Counted from the first letter of the stretch, positions 28,295 through 40,094 are shown. The stretch is 64,000 nucleotides of DNA from Prevotellaceae bacterium (GCA_028723455.1 JAQYEW010000065.1:1-64000), one strand, 5' to 3'. The notes: generated by a model not told the origin, from the letters alone. A program made the numbers and translations.

Positions 28295-29399
28295 TTAGAG
28301 ACGTGTCGTTACCTTCTGCATCATCACCTCTTTCCAAGCGCGGAAATCGCCGGCCATGATATGTTTGCGCGCCTCTTGGGTCAGCCATACGTAGAACGCC
28401 AGGTTGTGGATGCTGGCAATCTCCATGGCAAGGAGCTCCTGGGCCTTGAAGAGATGGTGGAGATAGGCCTTCGTGTAGAAGGTATCTACGGATGCCGTTC
28501 CGTTGGGGTCTACGGGACTGAAGTCCGTCTCCCATTTCTTGTTGCGCATGTTCATGATGCCTTCGCTGGTAAAGAGCATGGCGTTGCGTCCGTTGCGCGT
28601 CGGCATTACGCAGTCGAACATGTCAACGCCCAGCGAGATGGCCTCCAGGATGTTGGCGGGGGTGCCTACACCCATCAGGTAGCGCGGACGGTCCTTGGGC
28701 AGAATGGCGTTGACAACGTCGATCATCTCATACATCACCTCGGCCGGTTCGCCTACAGCCAGTCCGCCGATGGCTATGCCGTCGGTGTTCTTGGAGGCCA
28801 CGAATTCGGCGCTCTGCGTGCGCAGGTCGCGATAGGTGCATCCTTGTACAATGGGAAAGAGGCTCTGTCCGTAGCCATACTTGGGCGTTGTCTCCTCAAG
28901 GCGTCGGATACAACGGTCCAGCCAGCGGTGTGTCATCTCCATGCTCTTCTTGGCATAGCGATAGTCGCTGGTGCCCGGGGGACATTCGTCCAGTGCCATG
29001 ATGATGTCCGCACCGATGCTGCGTTCAATGTCCATGACGCGTTCGGGCGAAATGAAATGCTTCGATCCGTCGATGTGGCTGCGGAACATACATCCCTCTT
29101 CCGTCAGTTTGCGTATGCCTGTCAGGGAGAAGATCTGGAAGCCGCCGCTGTCGGTCAGGATGGGGCGGTCCCATCCGTTGAACTTATGCAGTCCGCCGGC
29201 CTGTTCCAGAACGTCGGTGCCCGGACGCAGATACAGATGATAGGTGTTGCCAAGGATGATCTGTGCCTTCACTTCCTCTTTCAGGTCGCGCACCAGGACA
29301 CCCTTCACGCTGCCCACAGTGCCTACGGGCATGAAGATGGGCGTTTGGATAGGGCCGTGGTCGGTTTGCAGCAGGCCTGCGCGCGCGCTGCTTTGGGGG

Positions 29400-29425
<26 letters not shown>
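28295..29425 (-). CDS. tgt: tRNA-guanine transglycosylase
   Basis: ILGNTYHLYLRPG, LTDSGGFQIFSL, MALDECPPG, GGLAVGEP, RYLMGVGTP. Confidence 0.95.
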
Positions 29426-31856
<2,431 letters not shown>

Positions 31857-31972
31857 ATTTCTTCCTTATTTATTTTTATGGGATACAAGGTGCAAAAGTA
31901 GATAAAATAAACGAATTTTGCAACCTGCCTTTTTGCCAATCCTACGGATTTACTTACTTTTGTGTTAAAGAT

Positions 31973-32674
31973 ATGGAAAAGGGAGATTTTTGTTTCAAAC
32001 AGTTTGCCGTCCGTCAGGACCGCTGTGCCATGAAGGTGGGCACGGATGGCGTGCTTCTGGGTGCATGGGCGCTTTGTTCCGCAGAATCCGACATCTTGGA
32101 CATTGGCGCGGGAACGGGGCTTTTGGCGCTGATGGTGGCGCAGCGTTTTCCCTTGAGCCGCGTAACCGCACTCGAGCTGGATGCCGATGCGGCCCTTCAG
32201 GCCGCCGAAAATGTTTCCCGCAGTCCCTTTGCGGACAGAATTCGGGTAGTGCAGGGCGATGTGCGTGATTTCCAAGGCCGGTGGGGATGTATTGTTTGCA
32301 ATCCGCCTTTTTTTAGTGAGGACATTTGTTCGCCGCATGATGGCCGCCATTTGGCACGCAGCGCGCATAGTCTTTCTTTTGCCGACCTTTGGGGGGCTGT
32401 GGTGCGCCTGCTGCTTCCTGGGGGGCTGTTCAATGTCATCCTTCCGGTCAGGGAATTTCCTGATTTTCATCGCCATTCCCTGACGCATGGCTTCTGCCTG
32501 ATACGCAGTACGGAGGTGAAGACCACGCCCAATAAGCCCCCCAAACGTTTGCTCCTGACCTATTGTATGGGCGAAGCAACGGCAGAGGCCCGTACCACCC
32601 TGGTGCTTACCGCTCCGGATGGGGGGCGAAGCAAAGATTATCAAGCCCTTACAGAAGATTTTTATCTGATATAA
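31973..32674 (+). CDS. trmN6: tRNA1(Val) (adenine(37)-N6)-methyltransferase
   Basis: FAVRQDRCAMKVGTDGVLLGAWA, LDIGAGTGLLALM, IVCNPPFF; start set at MEKGDF. Confidence 0.85.
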   Translation: MEKGDFCFKQFAVRQDRCAMKVGTDGVLLGAWALCSAESDILDIGAGTGLLALMVAQRFPLSRVTALELDADAALQAAENVSRSPFADRIRVVQGDVRDFQGRWGCIVCNPPFFSEDICSPHDGRHLARSAHSLSFADLWGAVVRLLLPGGLFNVILPVREFPDFHRHSLTHGFCLIRSTEVKTTPNKPPKRLLLTYCMGEATAEARTTLVLTAPDGGRSKDYQALTEDFYLI

Positions 32675-32712
32675 AAAGGGACGGGAAAAACTATATAGAA
32701 GAAATAAAAAAT

Positions 32713-32766
32713 CAACGGCTTGTTTTGTCCAAAATATATATATGTTTTGAGCAAAACAAGCCGTTG
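32713..32766. terminator. Long hairpin between convergent trmN6 and lipid kinase
   Basis: CAACGGCTTGTTTTG (32713-32727) pairs with CAAAACAAGCCGTTG (32752-32766) plus inner stem. Confidence 0.75.
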
Positions 32767-32777
32767 GTTTATACGCC

Positions 32778-33809
32778 CTATCCGCGCAGCTTGTTCAGCA
32801 GGTCCTTGTTGATGGCGCGGATGCGGCGGTTGGTGGTGGTGATGTCCTGGCGCAGACTCTCCACCTCGTCCTGCAATCCGGCATAGATGTCCGTGAAGAT
32901 GCGCAGGAGCGGGGGAGTGTTCACCTTGCCCTTGGGGTTCGTGATGATGTGGATGCCTTTTTCGATGAGTCTGATGGTTAGCAGGCTGTCGCACGGGATG
33001 GGGTCGCCGTCGTAATGCACCACGCCGGGTGCCTGGCGTTGGATTTTCAGTTCGCGGCACTGGAAGCTCTTGATGCGGCTGTTGCTTTTCAGGGTCTTGC
33101 TGAAGAGTTGCAGGGCGATCTGGGGTGCCTCCACGATGTTGAAGGGTTCCATGATGGTTACGTCCATCAGTCCGTCGCTCATCGACGCTCCGGGCGTGAT
33201 GTAGGCATTGTTGCCGTATTGCGAGGCATTGCCGCAGGCAATCAGGAAGGCCTCTACCGTTTCTTTGTTGCCGTCAATCTCCACCTCGTAGGTTTCTGGC
33301 TTGTATTTCAGGCCCTCGAACAGCGTGTTTTCGATGTAGGTGGCAAAGCCGCGCTTGCCGGCGTGGGCGAACTTGTCGCTGACAAAGGCGTCGAAGCCAA
33401 CGCCGCAGGTGCAGAAGAAAGGGTGGTCGTTGATCATGCCGTAGTCCAGCAGGTCCACGTGCATCTGGCTGAGTATCTGCATGGCGCGCACGTGGTTGAT
33501 GGGTATGCCCAGGTGGCGTGCCAGGCCGTTGCCGCTGCCGCAGGGGATAATGCCCAGGGCCGTGGATGTGTTCAGCAGGCCGCGCCCTACCTCGTTCACC
33601 GTGCCGTCGCCGCCGATGGCTGTTACGGCGTCCCACCCCTCGCGGGCCGACGCTGCCGCCAGTTCCGTCGCATGACCGGCGTGCTCGGTGTACTGCACCT
33701 CCGTTACGAAGTGGTCAGGGCTGAAATACTTCGGTATTAACGCTATGATGGCTCGCTTGTCGTGCGTGCCGGAGATGGGATTGACGATGAATCGTATCCT
33801 TTTCTTCAT
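32778..33809 (-). CDS. Diacylglycerol/sphingosine-kinase-family lipid kinase
   Basis: FIVNPISGTHDKRAI, AIGGDGTVNEVGRGL, IPCGSGNGLARHLGI. Confidence 0.87.
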   Translation of the reverse strand: MKKRIRFIVNPISGTHDKRAIIALIPKYFSPDHFVTEVQYTEHAGHATELAAASAREGWDAVTAIGGDGTVNEVGRGLLNTSTALGIIPCGSGNGLARHLGIPINHVRAMQILSQMHVDLLDYGMINDHPFFCTCGVGFDAFVSDKFAHAGKRGFATYIENTLFEGLKYKPETYEVEIDGNKETVEAFLIACGNASQYGNNAYITPGASMSDGLMDVTIMEPFNIVEAPQIALQLFSKTLKSNSRIKSFQCRELKIQRQAPGVVHYDGDPIPCDSLLTIRLIEKGIHIITNPKGKVNTPPLLRIFTDIYAGLQDEVESLRQDITTTNRRIRAINKDLLNKLRG

Positions 33810-33945
33810 TACTCTAAGCCTTTCGTAAAAAATAGGAATGGCAAATATAAGGGAAAAATGGTCTACAAGCGCCTTTCTTCTCTTCCTTTTTTCCTTGTAA
33901 GTGTATTTTCTGGGGTTGAATGTGCATTTTTACGCATTTTTTCAA

Positions 33946-33953
33946 TACCTTTG
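33946..33953 (+). promoter_or_regulatory. -7 box (TACCTTTG) upstream of spt
   Basis: Match to TAnnTTTG. Confidence 0.5.
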
Positions 33954-34043
33954 CACATCTTTTGCGCCGGAGTGCATCGGGTCATGCCTGCGAGGCGATG
34001 CTCGCTCTTCCTGCAACCAAACGACTAAACAACGATATTCAAT

Positions 34044-35231
34044 ATGGGATTGTTACAAGAAAAATTGAAGGCTTACACCCTGCCTCAGGAGTTTCAGGCC
34101 AAAGGCATTTACCCTTATTTCCGTGAGATTGAGGGCAAGCAAGGCACTGAGGTGATGATGGGTGGCCATCATGTGTTGATGTTCGGATCGAACGCCTACA
34201 CCGGCCTGACGGGCGACCAGCGCGTCATTGACGCAGGTTGCGCGGCCATGCAGAAATACGGTAGCGGATGCGCGGGCAGCCGTTTCCTGAACGGCACGCT
34301 CGACCTCCACGTGCAGCTGGAGAAGGAGCTGGCCGCCTTTGTGGGCAAGGACGAGGCATTGTGCTTCAGCACGGGCTTTACGGTGAACAGCGGTGTCATC
34401 AGCCAGCTTGCGGGCAAGGGCGACTATGTCATTTGCGACGACCGCGACCACGCCTCCATTGTGGATGGGCGCCGTCTCAGCTTTGCCAACCAGCTCAAGT
34501 ACAAGCACAACGACATGGAGGATCTGGAGCGTTGTCTCCAGCGTTGCGAACCCAACGCCATCAAGCTCATTGTTGTGGACGGCGTTTACAGCATGGAAGG
34601 CGACTTGGCCCCCCTGCCCAAGATTATCGAACTGAAGAAGAAATACAACGCCACGCTGATGGTGGACGAGGCCCACGGCGTGGGTGTCTTCGGCCGTCAG
34701 GGCCGTGGCGTGTGCGACCATTTCGGCGTTACCAAGGATGTGGACCTTATCATGGGCACCTTCTCCAAGTCCCTGGCCAGCATCGGCGGCTTCATCGCCG
34801 CGGACAGTGTGGTCATCAACTGGCTGCGCCATACCGCACGCACCTATATCTTCAGTGCCAGCTGTCCTCCCTCGGCCACTGCCGCCGCCCTCGAGGCACT
34901 GCACATCATTCAGAACGAGCCGGAGCGTATCGAGCGCCTGTGGGACGTAACGAACTACGCCCTGAAGCGTTTCCGCGAGGAGGGTTTTGAAATCGGCGAG
35001 ACGGAGAGCCCCATCATTCCCCTCTATGTCCGCGATACGGAGAAGACTTTCGTGGCCGTTGCGCGTGCCTTCGAGGAGGGCGTTTTCATCAACCCCGTTA
35101 TTCCTCCCGCCTGTGCGCCCAGCGACACCCTTGTGCGCTACGCGCTGATGGCTACGCACACCAAGGAACAGGTGGACCTCAGCGTACAGCGTCTGAAGAA
35201 GGTGTTCGTAGAGTTGGGTATTATCAAGTAA
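34044..35231 (+). CDS. spt: Alpha-oxoamine synthase, probable serine palmitoyltransferase
   Basis: GSNAYTGLTGDQRV, GSGCAGSRFLNGT, VDEAHGVGVFGRQGRG, TFSKSLASIGGF; resembles Bacteroides Spt. Confidence 0.8.
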   Translation: MGLLQEKLKAYTLPQEFQAKGIYPYFREIEGKQGTEVMMGGHHVLMFGSNAYTGLTGDQRVIDAGCAAMQKYGSGCAGSRFLNGTLDLHVQLEKELAAFVGKDEALCFSTGFTVNSGVISQLAGKGDYVICDDRDHASIVDGRRLSFANQLKYKHNDMEDLERCLQRCEPNAIKLIVVDGVYSMEGDLAPLPKIIELKKKYNATLMVDEAHGVGVFGRQGRGVCDHFGVTKDVDLIMGTFSKSLASIGGFIAADSVVINWLRHTARTYIFSASCPPSATAAALEALHIIQNEPERIERLWDVTNYALKRFREEGFEIGETESPIIPLYVRDTEKTFVAVARAFEEGVFINPVIPPACAPSDTLVRYALMATHTKEQVDLSVQRLKKVFVELGIIK

Positions 35232-35246
35232 TTCCTGATATTGGGG

Positions 35247-35298
35247 CATACAAAACGGTAGCGGATGGCAAATGTGCCATCCGCTACCGTTTTGTATG
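35247..35298. terminator. Perfect 24-bp stem hairpin with 4-nt loop between convergent spt and DUF4301 genes
   Basis: CATACAAAACGGTAGCGGATGGCA AATG TGCCATCCGCTACCGTTTTGTATG. Confidence 0.85.
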
Positions 35299-35318
35299 GT
35301 ACTGAATCGTACTTAATC
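35267..35318. other. Region containing the right part of the spt/DUF4301 intergenic hairpin and DUF4301 3' end
   Basis: See terminator call 35247-35298; DUF4301 stop is at 35313. Confidence 0.3.
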
Positions 35319-36836
35319 GTTGAGGTGCTGGGGGCGCAACAGGTCGTTGACGCTCTTGACGGGGTTGAAGGTGCTTACGGGCACCTCCACGAAGATGGTG
35401 CTCCAGTCGCTCATCGCCCCGTTCCACAGTCCGGGCAGTTCCAGGGCTTTCAGTTCGCGGCCGTTCTTGCTCTTGTGGCTGATGAAGCCCGTTTCGGGGT
35501 CGGCGAACAGGGGAAGGCTGAAGCGTCCGCCTTTGTAGTCGCGGATGGCGCACACGAGGTCCACGGGGTTGAAGTGCGTACCCTCCCGGAACATCTGCTG
35601 GTAGGCCGCATTGTCGGGGTCGATCTGCGAGCTCTCCAGGATCTGGGGCGAGGTGCTTCCGTCGCTGTTATAGGCCAGGAAAGGACCGCCGCCGGCCTCG
35701 CCCTCGTTCTTCACCACACCGCATACGCGCATGGGGCGGTTGAGTTTGGTGCGCAGGAAGTTCACCAGTTCGGCATCCTCCATGTCCTTCAGGTCTTCGC
35801 GGCGGGTCTGCAGGTCGTGGAGCACGAAATCAATGATGTCCAGGATCTCCTCGTGGCCGTACTTGCCGCTGTCCAGCAGGCGCAGGTATTCAAAGGCCCT
35901 TTGCTGCATCTGCACCAAGAGTCCTGCCATGGCTTGCTTCCAGGAAACCATGTCGGCCTTCAGGCGGTCGGGCACTACGTTGTCGATGTTCTTGATGAAC
36001 ACGATTTCGCTCTCCAAATCGCTCAGGTTCTGAATCAGCGCGCCATGACCGCCCGGGCGGAACAGCAGCTGCCCCTCTTCGGTACGGAAGGGGGTGTTGT
36101 CGGCATTGGCGGCCACGGTGTCCGTATCGGGCTTCTGCTCGCTCAGGCTGACGTTGAATTTCACGCCGTAGGTGCTTTCGTAGGCGGGTACGACGCGCGC
36201 CAGGAGTTCCTCGAAGGCGGCACGGTGTTCGCCGCTGACGGTGAAATGCACGTCGGCAACGCCGTTGGACGAGGCGTATTGTGCCGCCTCTGCCAGATGC
36301 TCCTCAACGGGCGTGCGTGCTTCGTCCGCATAGTCGTGGAATTGCAGCAGCCCCTTGGGCAGTTGGCCGTAGCCGAGCCCTTCCTCGCCGAGCATGTTTT
36401 CCACCACGTCCTTGTAGCGCCCTTCGGCCATCAAGGCCTCAACGCCCATGCCGCAGTTCACGTGGCAGGCGTCGTCCAGGGCGGGATAGAAAGCGAAGCG
36501 GGTGATGTGGCCGAAGTATTGCTTTTCAAAGGCGGTGGTGGGTTCGTCGTAGGGTGCGTTCAGGAAGTCGAACATATCCTTGAACATACGTGTGGCCGCA
36601 CCGCTGGCGGGCACGAACTTGGTGATGTGGTGGCCCTGCGCCTTGTAGGCCTCCCATCGGCCGACGAGGCTTTGTCTGTGCGCCGCGTCAAGCGTGGTGA
36701 TGCCGTCCCCTACGGCTGCGGCGGAGAGCAGACGCAAGTAGGGGAAGCCCTTTTGGAAACGTGCCAGCTGTTGTTCCACAGTCTCGGGACTGATACCCTT
36801 GGCCTCGCATTGGAGGCGGTCTTCGTTCGTAAGCAT
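35313..36836 (-). CDS. DUF4301 family protein
   Basis: KFVPASGAATRMFKDMFDFLN, FRPGGHGALIQNLSDL, RPMRVCGVVKNEGEAGGGPF; start set at MLTNEDRLQ. Confidence 0.8.
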   Translation of the reverse strand: MLTNEDRLQCEAKGISPETVEQQLARFQKGFPYLRLLSAAAVGDGITTLDAAHRQSLVGRWEAYKAQGHHITKFVPASGAATRMFKDMFDFLNAPYDEPTTAFEKQYFGHITRFAFYPALDDACHVNCGMGVEALMAEGRYKDVVENMLGEEGLGYGQLPKGLLQFHDYADEARTPVEEHLAEAAQYASSNGVADVHFTVSGEHRAAFEELLARVVPAYESTYGVKFNVSLSEQKPDTDTVAANADNTPFRTEEGQLLFRPGGHGALIQNLSDLESEIVFIKNIDNVVPDRLKADMVSWKQAMAGLLVQMQQRAFEYLRLLDSGKYGHEEILDIIDFVLHDLQTRREDLKDMEDAELVNFLRTKLNRPMRVCGVVKNEGEAGGGPFLAYNSDGSTSPQILESSQIDPDNAAYQQMFREGTHFNPVDLVCAIRDYKGGRFSLPLFADPETGFISHKSKNGRELKALELPGLWNGAMSDWSTIFVEVPVSTFNPVKSVNDLLRPQHLND

Positions 36837-36849
36837 AGTCTGTAATATA

Positions 36850-37335
36850 TTATGAATGTGTTTGTATTGCTTTTTCCTCCCGCAGTTTTTCCAGCAGCCC
36901 TTCGCAGGCATCTTCCAAGAGGTCCAGGACATGCTCGAAACCTTGTGCTCCGCCGTAATAGGGGTCGGGCACGTGGTCGGCCCGATTTTGACGGCAATAG
37001 TCCGTCATGCGGCCTATCTTGTGTTCCAACGCGGGACTGGGACAGCGGTCGTGGAGGTCGTCGATATTCCCCTCGTCCATACCTAAGATGAGGTCGAAAT
37101 CGTAGAAGTCCCGGGCGGTAACAGGGCGCGAGAGGTGGGTGATGTCGTAACCGCGCCTGGCGGCATGCGCACGCATGCGTGGGTCGGCAGCCTCGCCCTG
37201 GTGATAGTTGAGTATGCCTGCGCTGTCCACTTGGATGTGGGGGTGGAGGTCGTGCTTATCCAGGAGCTGTTGCATGATGGTTTGTGCTGTGCTGCTGCGG
37301 CAGATATTGCCCAGGCAGACAAAGAGTACTTTCAT
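36850..37335 (-). CDS. Low-molecular-weight protein-tyrosine phosphatase
   Basis: VLFVCLGNICRSSTAQTIM (CX5R), VPDPYYGG. Confidence 0.92.
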   Translation of the reverse strand: MKVLFVCLGNICRSSTAQTIMQQLLDKHDLHPHIQVDSAGILNYHQGEAADPRMRAHAARRGYDITHLSRPVTARDFYDFDLILGMDEGNIDDLHDRCPSPALEHKIGRMTDYCRQNRADHVPDPYYGGAQGFEHVLDLLEDACEGLLEKLREEKAIQTHS

Positions 37336-37474
37336 AGGACAGGTGTTTTACACAAAGATAAGGGAAAATCTTCAAACATATAGTGCGTTAGGAGTCCTTT
37401 CTTCTTTATCGGCAGGCATGTTACATTTTGGTTAAACTTTATTGAAAAGTTTTTGGGGTTTATTAATAATTGTT

Positions 37475-37482
37475 TATCTTTG
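37475..37482 (+). promoter_or_regulatory. -7 box (TATCTTTG) upstream of secreted protein gene
   Basis: Match to TAnnTTTG; implies a leader of roughly 125 nt. Confidence 0.55.
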
Positions 37483-37611
37483 CGTTTAGAGAGTTGTTTG
37501 TGGTTGTTAAAAGCGCCAGAAACATGACTGAAAACTGGGAACTAATTACTAACCAGACCTGTTACTTCCTTGGTTTTGTCCGAGGATAGTCAGGCCATAA
37601 AAAAAATTACT

Positions 37612-38667
37612 ATGTTAAAACATTTACAATTATTATTGACATTGTTTGTGCTTGCCATTGGTGGGCAGGTGAAGGCGGAAGAGGCGACGGCAACTATTAC
37701 TTTCGGTACTGCCACAGGTAGTACTAAGGTGGATGGCCCTTCTGTTACCGGGGATGATTCGCAGGGTAATACATGGACGATTACCACCGAGGGAACAACC
37801 AGTTTTACCCAAAACTCGGGTTATGCTCATATTGGTAGTGGTAATAACCCCGCCACGAGCATTGTTTTTAGCGTTGAATTAAAAGGATCCCTGAACATTA
37901 AATCTTTTTCCGCAAAGTTCGGAGGATTTAAAGGTACAAAAGGAAATATAAGTCTGAAGGTTGGCGAAACTGAAGTCGGTACTGGGACTTTGAACACAAA
38001 CAAAGACGTTACAATTAGCAGTACAAGTCCAGCTACAGGGAATCGCCTTACTGTTACTGTAACGAATATAGCAAAAGGTGTAAAAGCTTATAATATTACT
38101 TATAGTTATGAAACAACAACTATCAGTATTACGCCCAATAAGTACGGCACTGTCTGTCTGCCTAATGGTGGTACTGTTTCGGGTGCTAAACTTTACAGCA
38201 TTGAAGGCAAGCAGACTACGGACGGCAGTGTTAAATCTATCAGTTTGACTGAAGTACAAAAGGCTGTGGCTGGTGTTCCTTATATTTTCCTGGGCCAGGA
38301 GAATCAGTTGAAACTTGTACACGAAGGTGAAAGTGTTACAAGTGCACAAAGTGCAAACGGCTTGGTAGGGTCATTTGAGAACATGAGTGTTACTGAGGGA
38401 ATGTACGTGGTTTATAACAATAAGGTCGTAAAGGCAGGCACTGGTGTTACCATCACTGCAAATCACGCATATATTAACATGGCAGATGTTCCAGAAACTC
38501 CTGCAAGTTCAGGGGCGCGTATGCTTTACTTTGATACAACAACGGGTATCAATCTCATGGAGTCCGCCCGGCAGGCAGACCAAGTGTTCGATCTTCAGGG
38601 ACGTAAGACCAACCTGAATCGTCAGGGACTATTCATTGTTAATGGAAAGAAAGTAGTTTTGAAGTAA
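37612..38667 (+). CDS. Secreted protein with Bacteroidales-type C-terminal tail
   Basis: Signal MLKHLQLLLTLFVLAIGGQVKAEE; tail VFDLQGRKTNLNRQGLFIVNGKKVVLK. Confidence 0.75.
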   Translation: MLKHLQLLLTLFVLAIGGQVKAEEATATITFGTATGSTKVDGPSVTGDDSQGNTWTITTEGTTSFTQNSGYAHIGSGNNPATSIVFSVELKGSLNIKSFSAKFGGFKGTKGNISLKVGETEVGTGTLNTNKDVTISSTSPATGNRLTVTVTNIAKGVKAYNITYSYETTTISITPNKYGTVCLPNGGTVSGAKLYSIEGKQTTDGSVKSISLTEVQKAVAGVPYIFLGQENQLKLVHEGESVTSAQSANGLVGSFENMSVTEGMYVVYNNKVVKAGTGVTITANHAYINMADVPETPASSGARMLYFDTTTGINLMESARQADQVFDLQGRKTNLNRQGLFIVNGKKVVLK

Positions 38668-38696
38668 GTCAATAATCATTTAGAAAAAGAATAAAG

Positions 38697-38867
38697 ATGA
38701 AAATGTATGTTAAGCCGGATTTGATGGTTTCCCCTATTGCCGTTTTAGATCAGATACTCCAATCAAGTGGTGGTACTTTATCGGTCAGTGAGGATTCACA
38801 GAATGGCATTGTAGGCCAGTCTCGTGAGTTTGATGAAAAATTGAATAGCAATTTCTGGGGAATGTAA
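38697..38867 (+). CDS. 56-aa peptide gene, no signal peptide
   Basis: MKMYVKPDLMVSPIAVLDQILQSSGGTLSVSEDSQNGIVGQSREFDEKLNSNFWGM*; 29-bp gap after 37612 gene; absent from track (<60 aa). Confidence 0.7.
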   Translation: MKMYVKPDLMVSPIAVLDQILQSSGGTLSVSEDSQNGIVGQSREFDEKLNSNFWGM

Positions 38868-38899
38868 TTTTCATTAGAAGATTATTTTGGACACAACAA

Positions 38900-38931
38900 A
38901 GGGGCCGTATCGAATTCGATACGGCCCCTTG
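38900..38931. terminator. 32-bp perfect palindrome, bidirectional terminator-like
   Basis: AAGGGGCCGTATCGAA|TTCGATACGGCCCCTT. Confidence 0.8.
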
Positions 38932-38951
38932 ATGTTAATCCTTATAATATA

Positions 38952-40073
38952 TTAGCGACGCTCATAGCCCCATTGGTCCAGGATATGCCCCCAGGCATTG
39001 TTGACGAGGTCCAGGGTGCGTTGCTCGTACTGGTACTGGTTCTTTTTGTAGCTTTTCTTGCTGTCGATGTATTTTTGGATGGCTGGACGCGCCGCTTCCC
39101 ATCCGGGGATGTGCAGTTCGCGGTAGATACGCTCGGTGATGTTCATCGCGTCCTTTTCAAACTCCTCGAACTTCACCTCGAAGAGGTTGCCCTCGGGGAT
39201 ATATTGCTTCTGCTGCTGATAGGCGTCATGCAGTTCAACATAGTTGCGCAGGATATTCCGCTCCATCTGCTCCAAGGGGATGCTGTGCAGTTCCAACGGG
39301 GCGATGGTCTGCGTGAAGAAGCTGCGGCTGCTCTCGAAGACGCTGTAAGGGTCGCGAATCAGATAGATGAACTTTGCGTTGGGGAACATTTCCACAAGGG
39401 TCTTCACCTTGCCCGTGTGCGGAGGGTTCTTGCTCAGGTACTGCGCATCCTTCACATCCGGACGGGAATTGGCCATGGAAATCTTCACGAGTTTCATGAA
39501 CTTGTCCTTGAAATCGTTGATTTCCTCCTCCGTGGCGTCCTTCATTGTCAGATAGCGGTCGCAGTACTCCTGCATACGCTCGGGATAGAACCAGAAGTTG
39601 TAATAGCTGTAGGGACAGGTGTTCTGCAGGGCGAACTCCTCCTCCTGTGGCAGGTCGGGGGCCAGTTCCATGTTGTCCGTGGGGCGCTTGTCGGGCATCA
39701 GCCATCCCATGACAGGCTTGAAAAGCCATTGCATGGCCATCATGTAATGGGGAAAGACGGTCTGATACGTCGTGGTGAAGCCGAAGCGAGGGTCTTGTGC
39801 AAAGATATTGTGGACAAAGGTGGTGCCGCTGCGCCAGTGGCCCAGGATGAAAACGGGGTCGTGCTGCAGGGGAACGTCCTTCAATGTCTTGGCGTACCTG
39901 CGTTCCTGTAGGGGAGCCAGGGTGCTCAGGAGGCGGCAGATGGCCTTGGTAAGAAGGTATTTGCCCCGTTTCCCCTTGGCCACATGCTGTCCCTTGGTCA
40001 GTTCCTGAAAGGTGTGCCAGTCGGCCCCCACCAGGGTATTGACAGGCAGTTTGCTGAATTCTATGAGTCCCAT
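38952..40073 (-). CDS. Sulfotransferase family protein
   Basis: PVFILGHWRSGTTFVHNI (5'-PSB loop) and KFIYLIRDPYSVFESSRSFF (3'-PB-like). Confidence 0.87.
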   Translation of the reverse strand: MGLIEFSKLPVNTLVGADWHTFQELTKGQHVAKGKRGKYLLTKAICRLLSTLAPLQERRYAKTLKDVPLQHDPVFILGHWRSGTTFVHNIFAQDPRFGFTTTYQTVFPHYMMAMQWLFKPVMGWLMPDKRPTDNMELAPDLPQEEEFALQNTCPYSYYNFWFYPERMQEYCDRYLTMKDATEEEINDFKDKFMKLVKISMANSRPDVKDAQYLSKNPPHTGKVKTLVEMFPNAKFIYLIRDPYSVFESSRSFFTQTIAPLELHSIPLEQMERNILRNYVELHDAYQQQKQYIPEGNLFEVKFEEFEKDAMNITERIYRELHIPGWEAARPAIQKYIDSKKSYKKNQYQYEQRTLDLVNNAWGHILDQWGYERR

Positions 40074-40094
40074 GAGTCTTGATGCTACGTATTT

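Noticed and set aside
34053-35249. 398-aa minus-strand ORF opposite spt
   Set aside because: Antisense to a clear PLP enzyme; no domain logic.
35267-35318. A separate element right of the spt hairpin
   Set aside because: On closer reading this is just the right arm of the 35247-35298 hairpin and the DUF4301 3' end; the low-confidence 'other' feature should be ignored.
35265-36845. 526-aa plus-strand ORF opposite DUF4301
   Set aside because: Antisense shadow ORF; no recognisable domain or start context.
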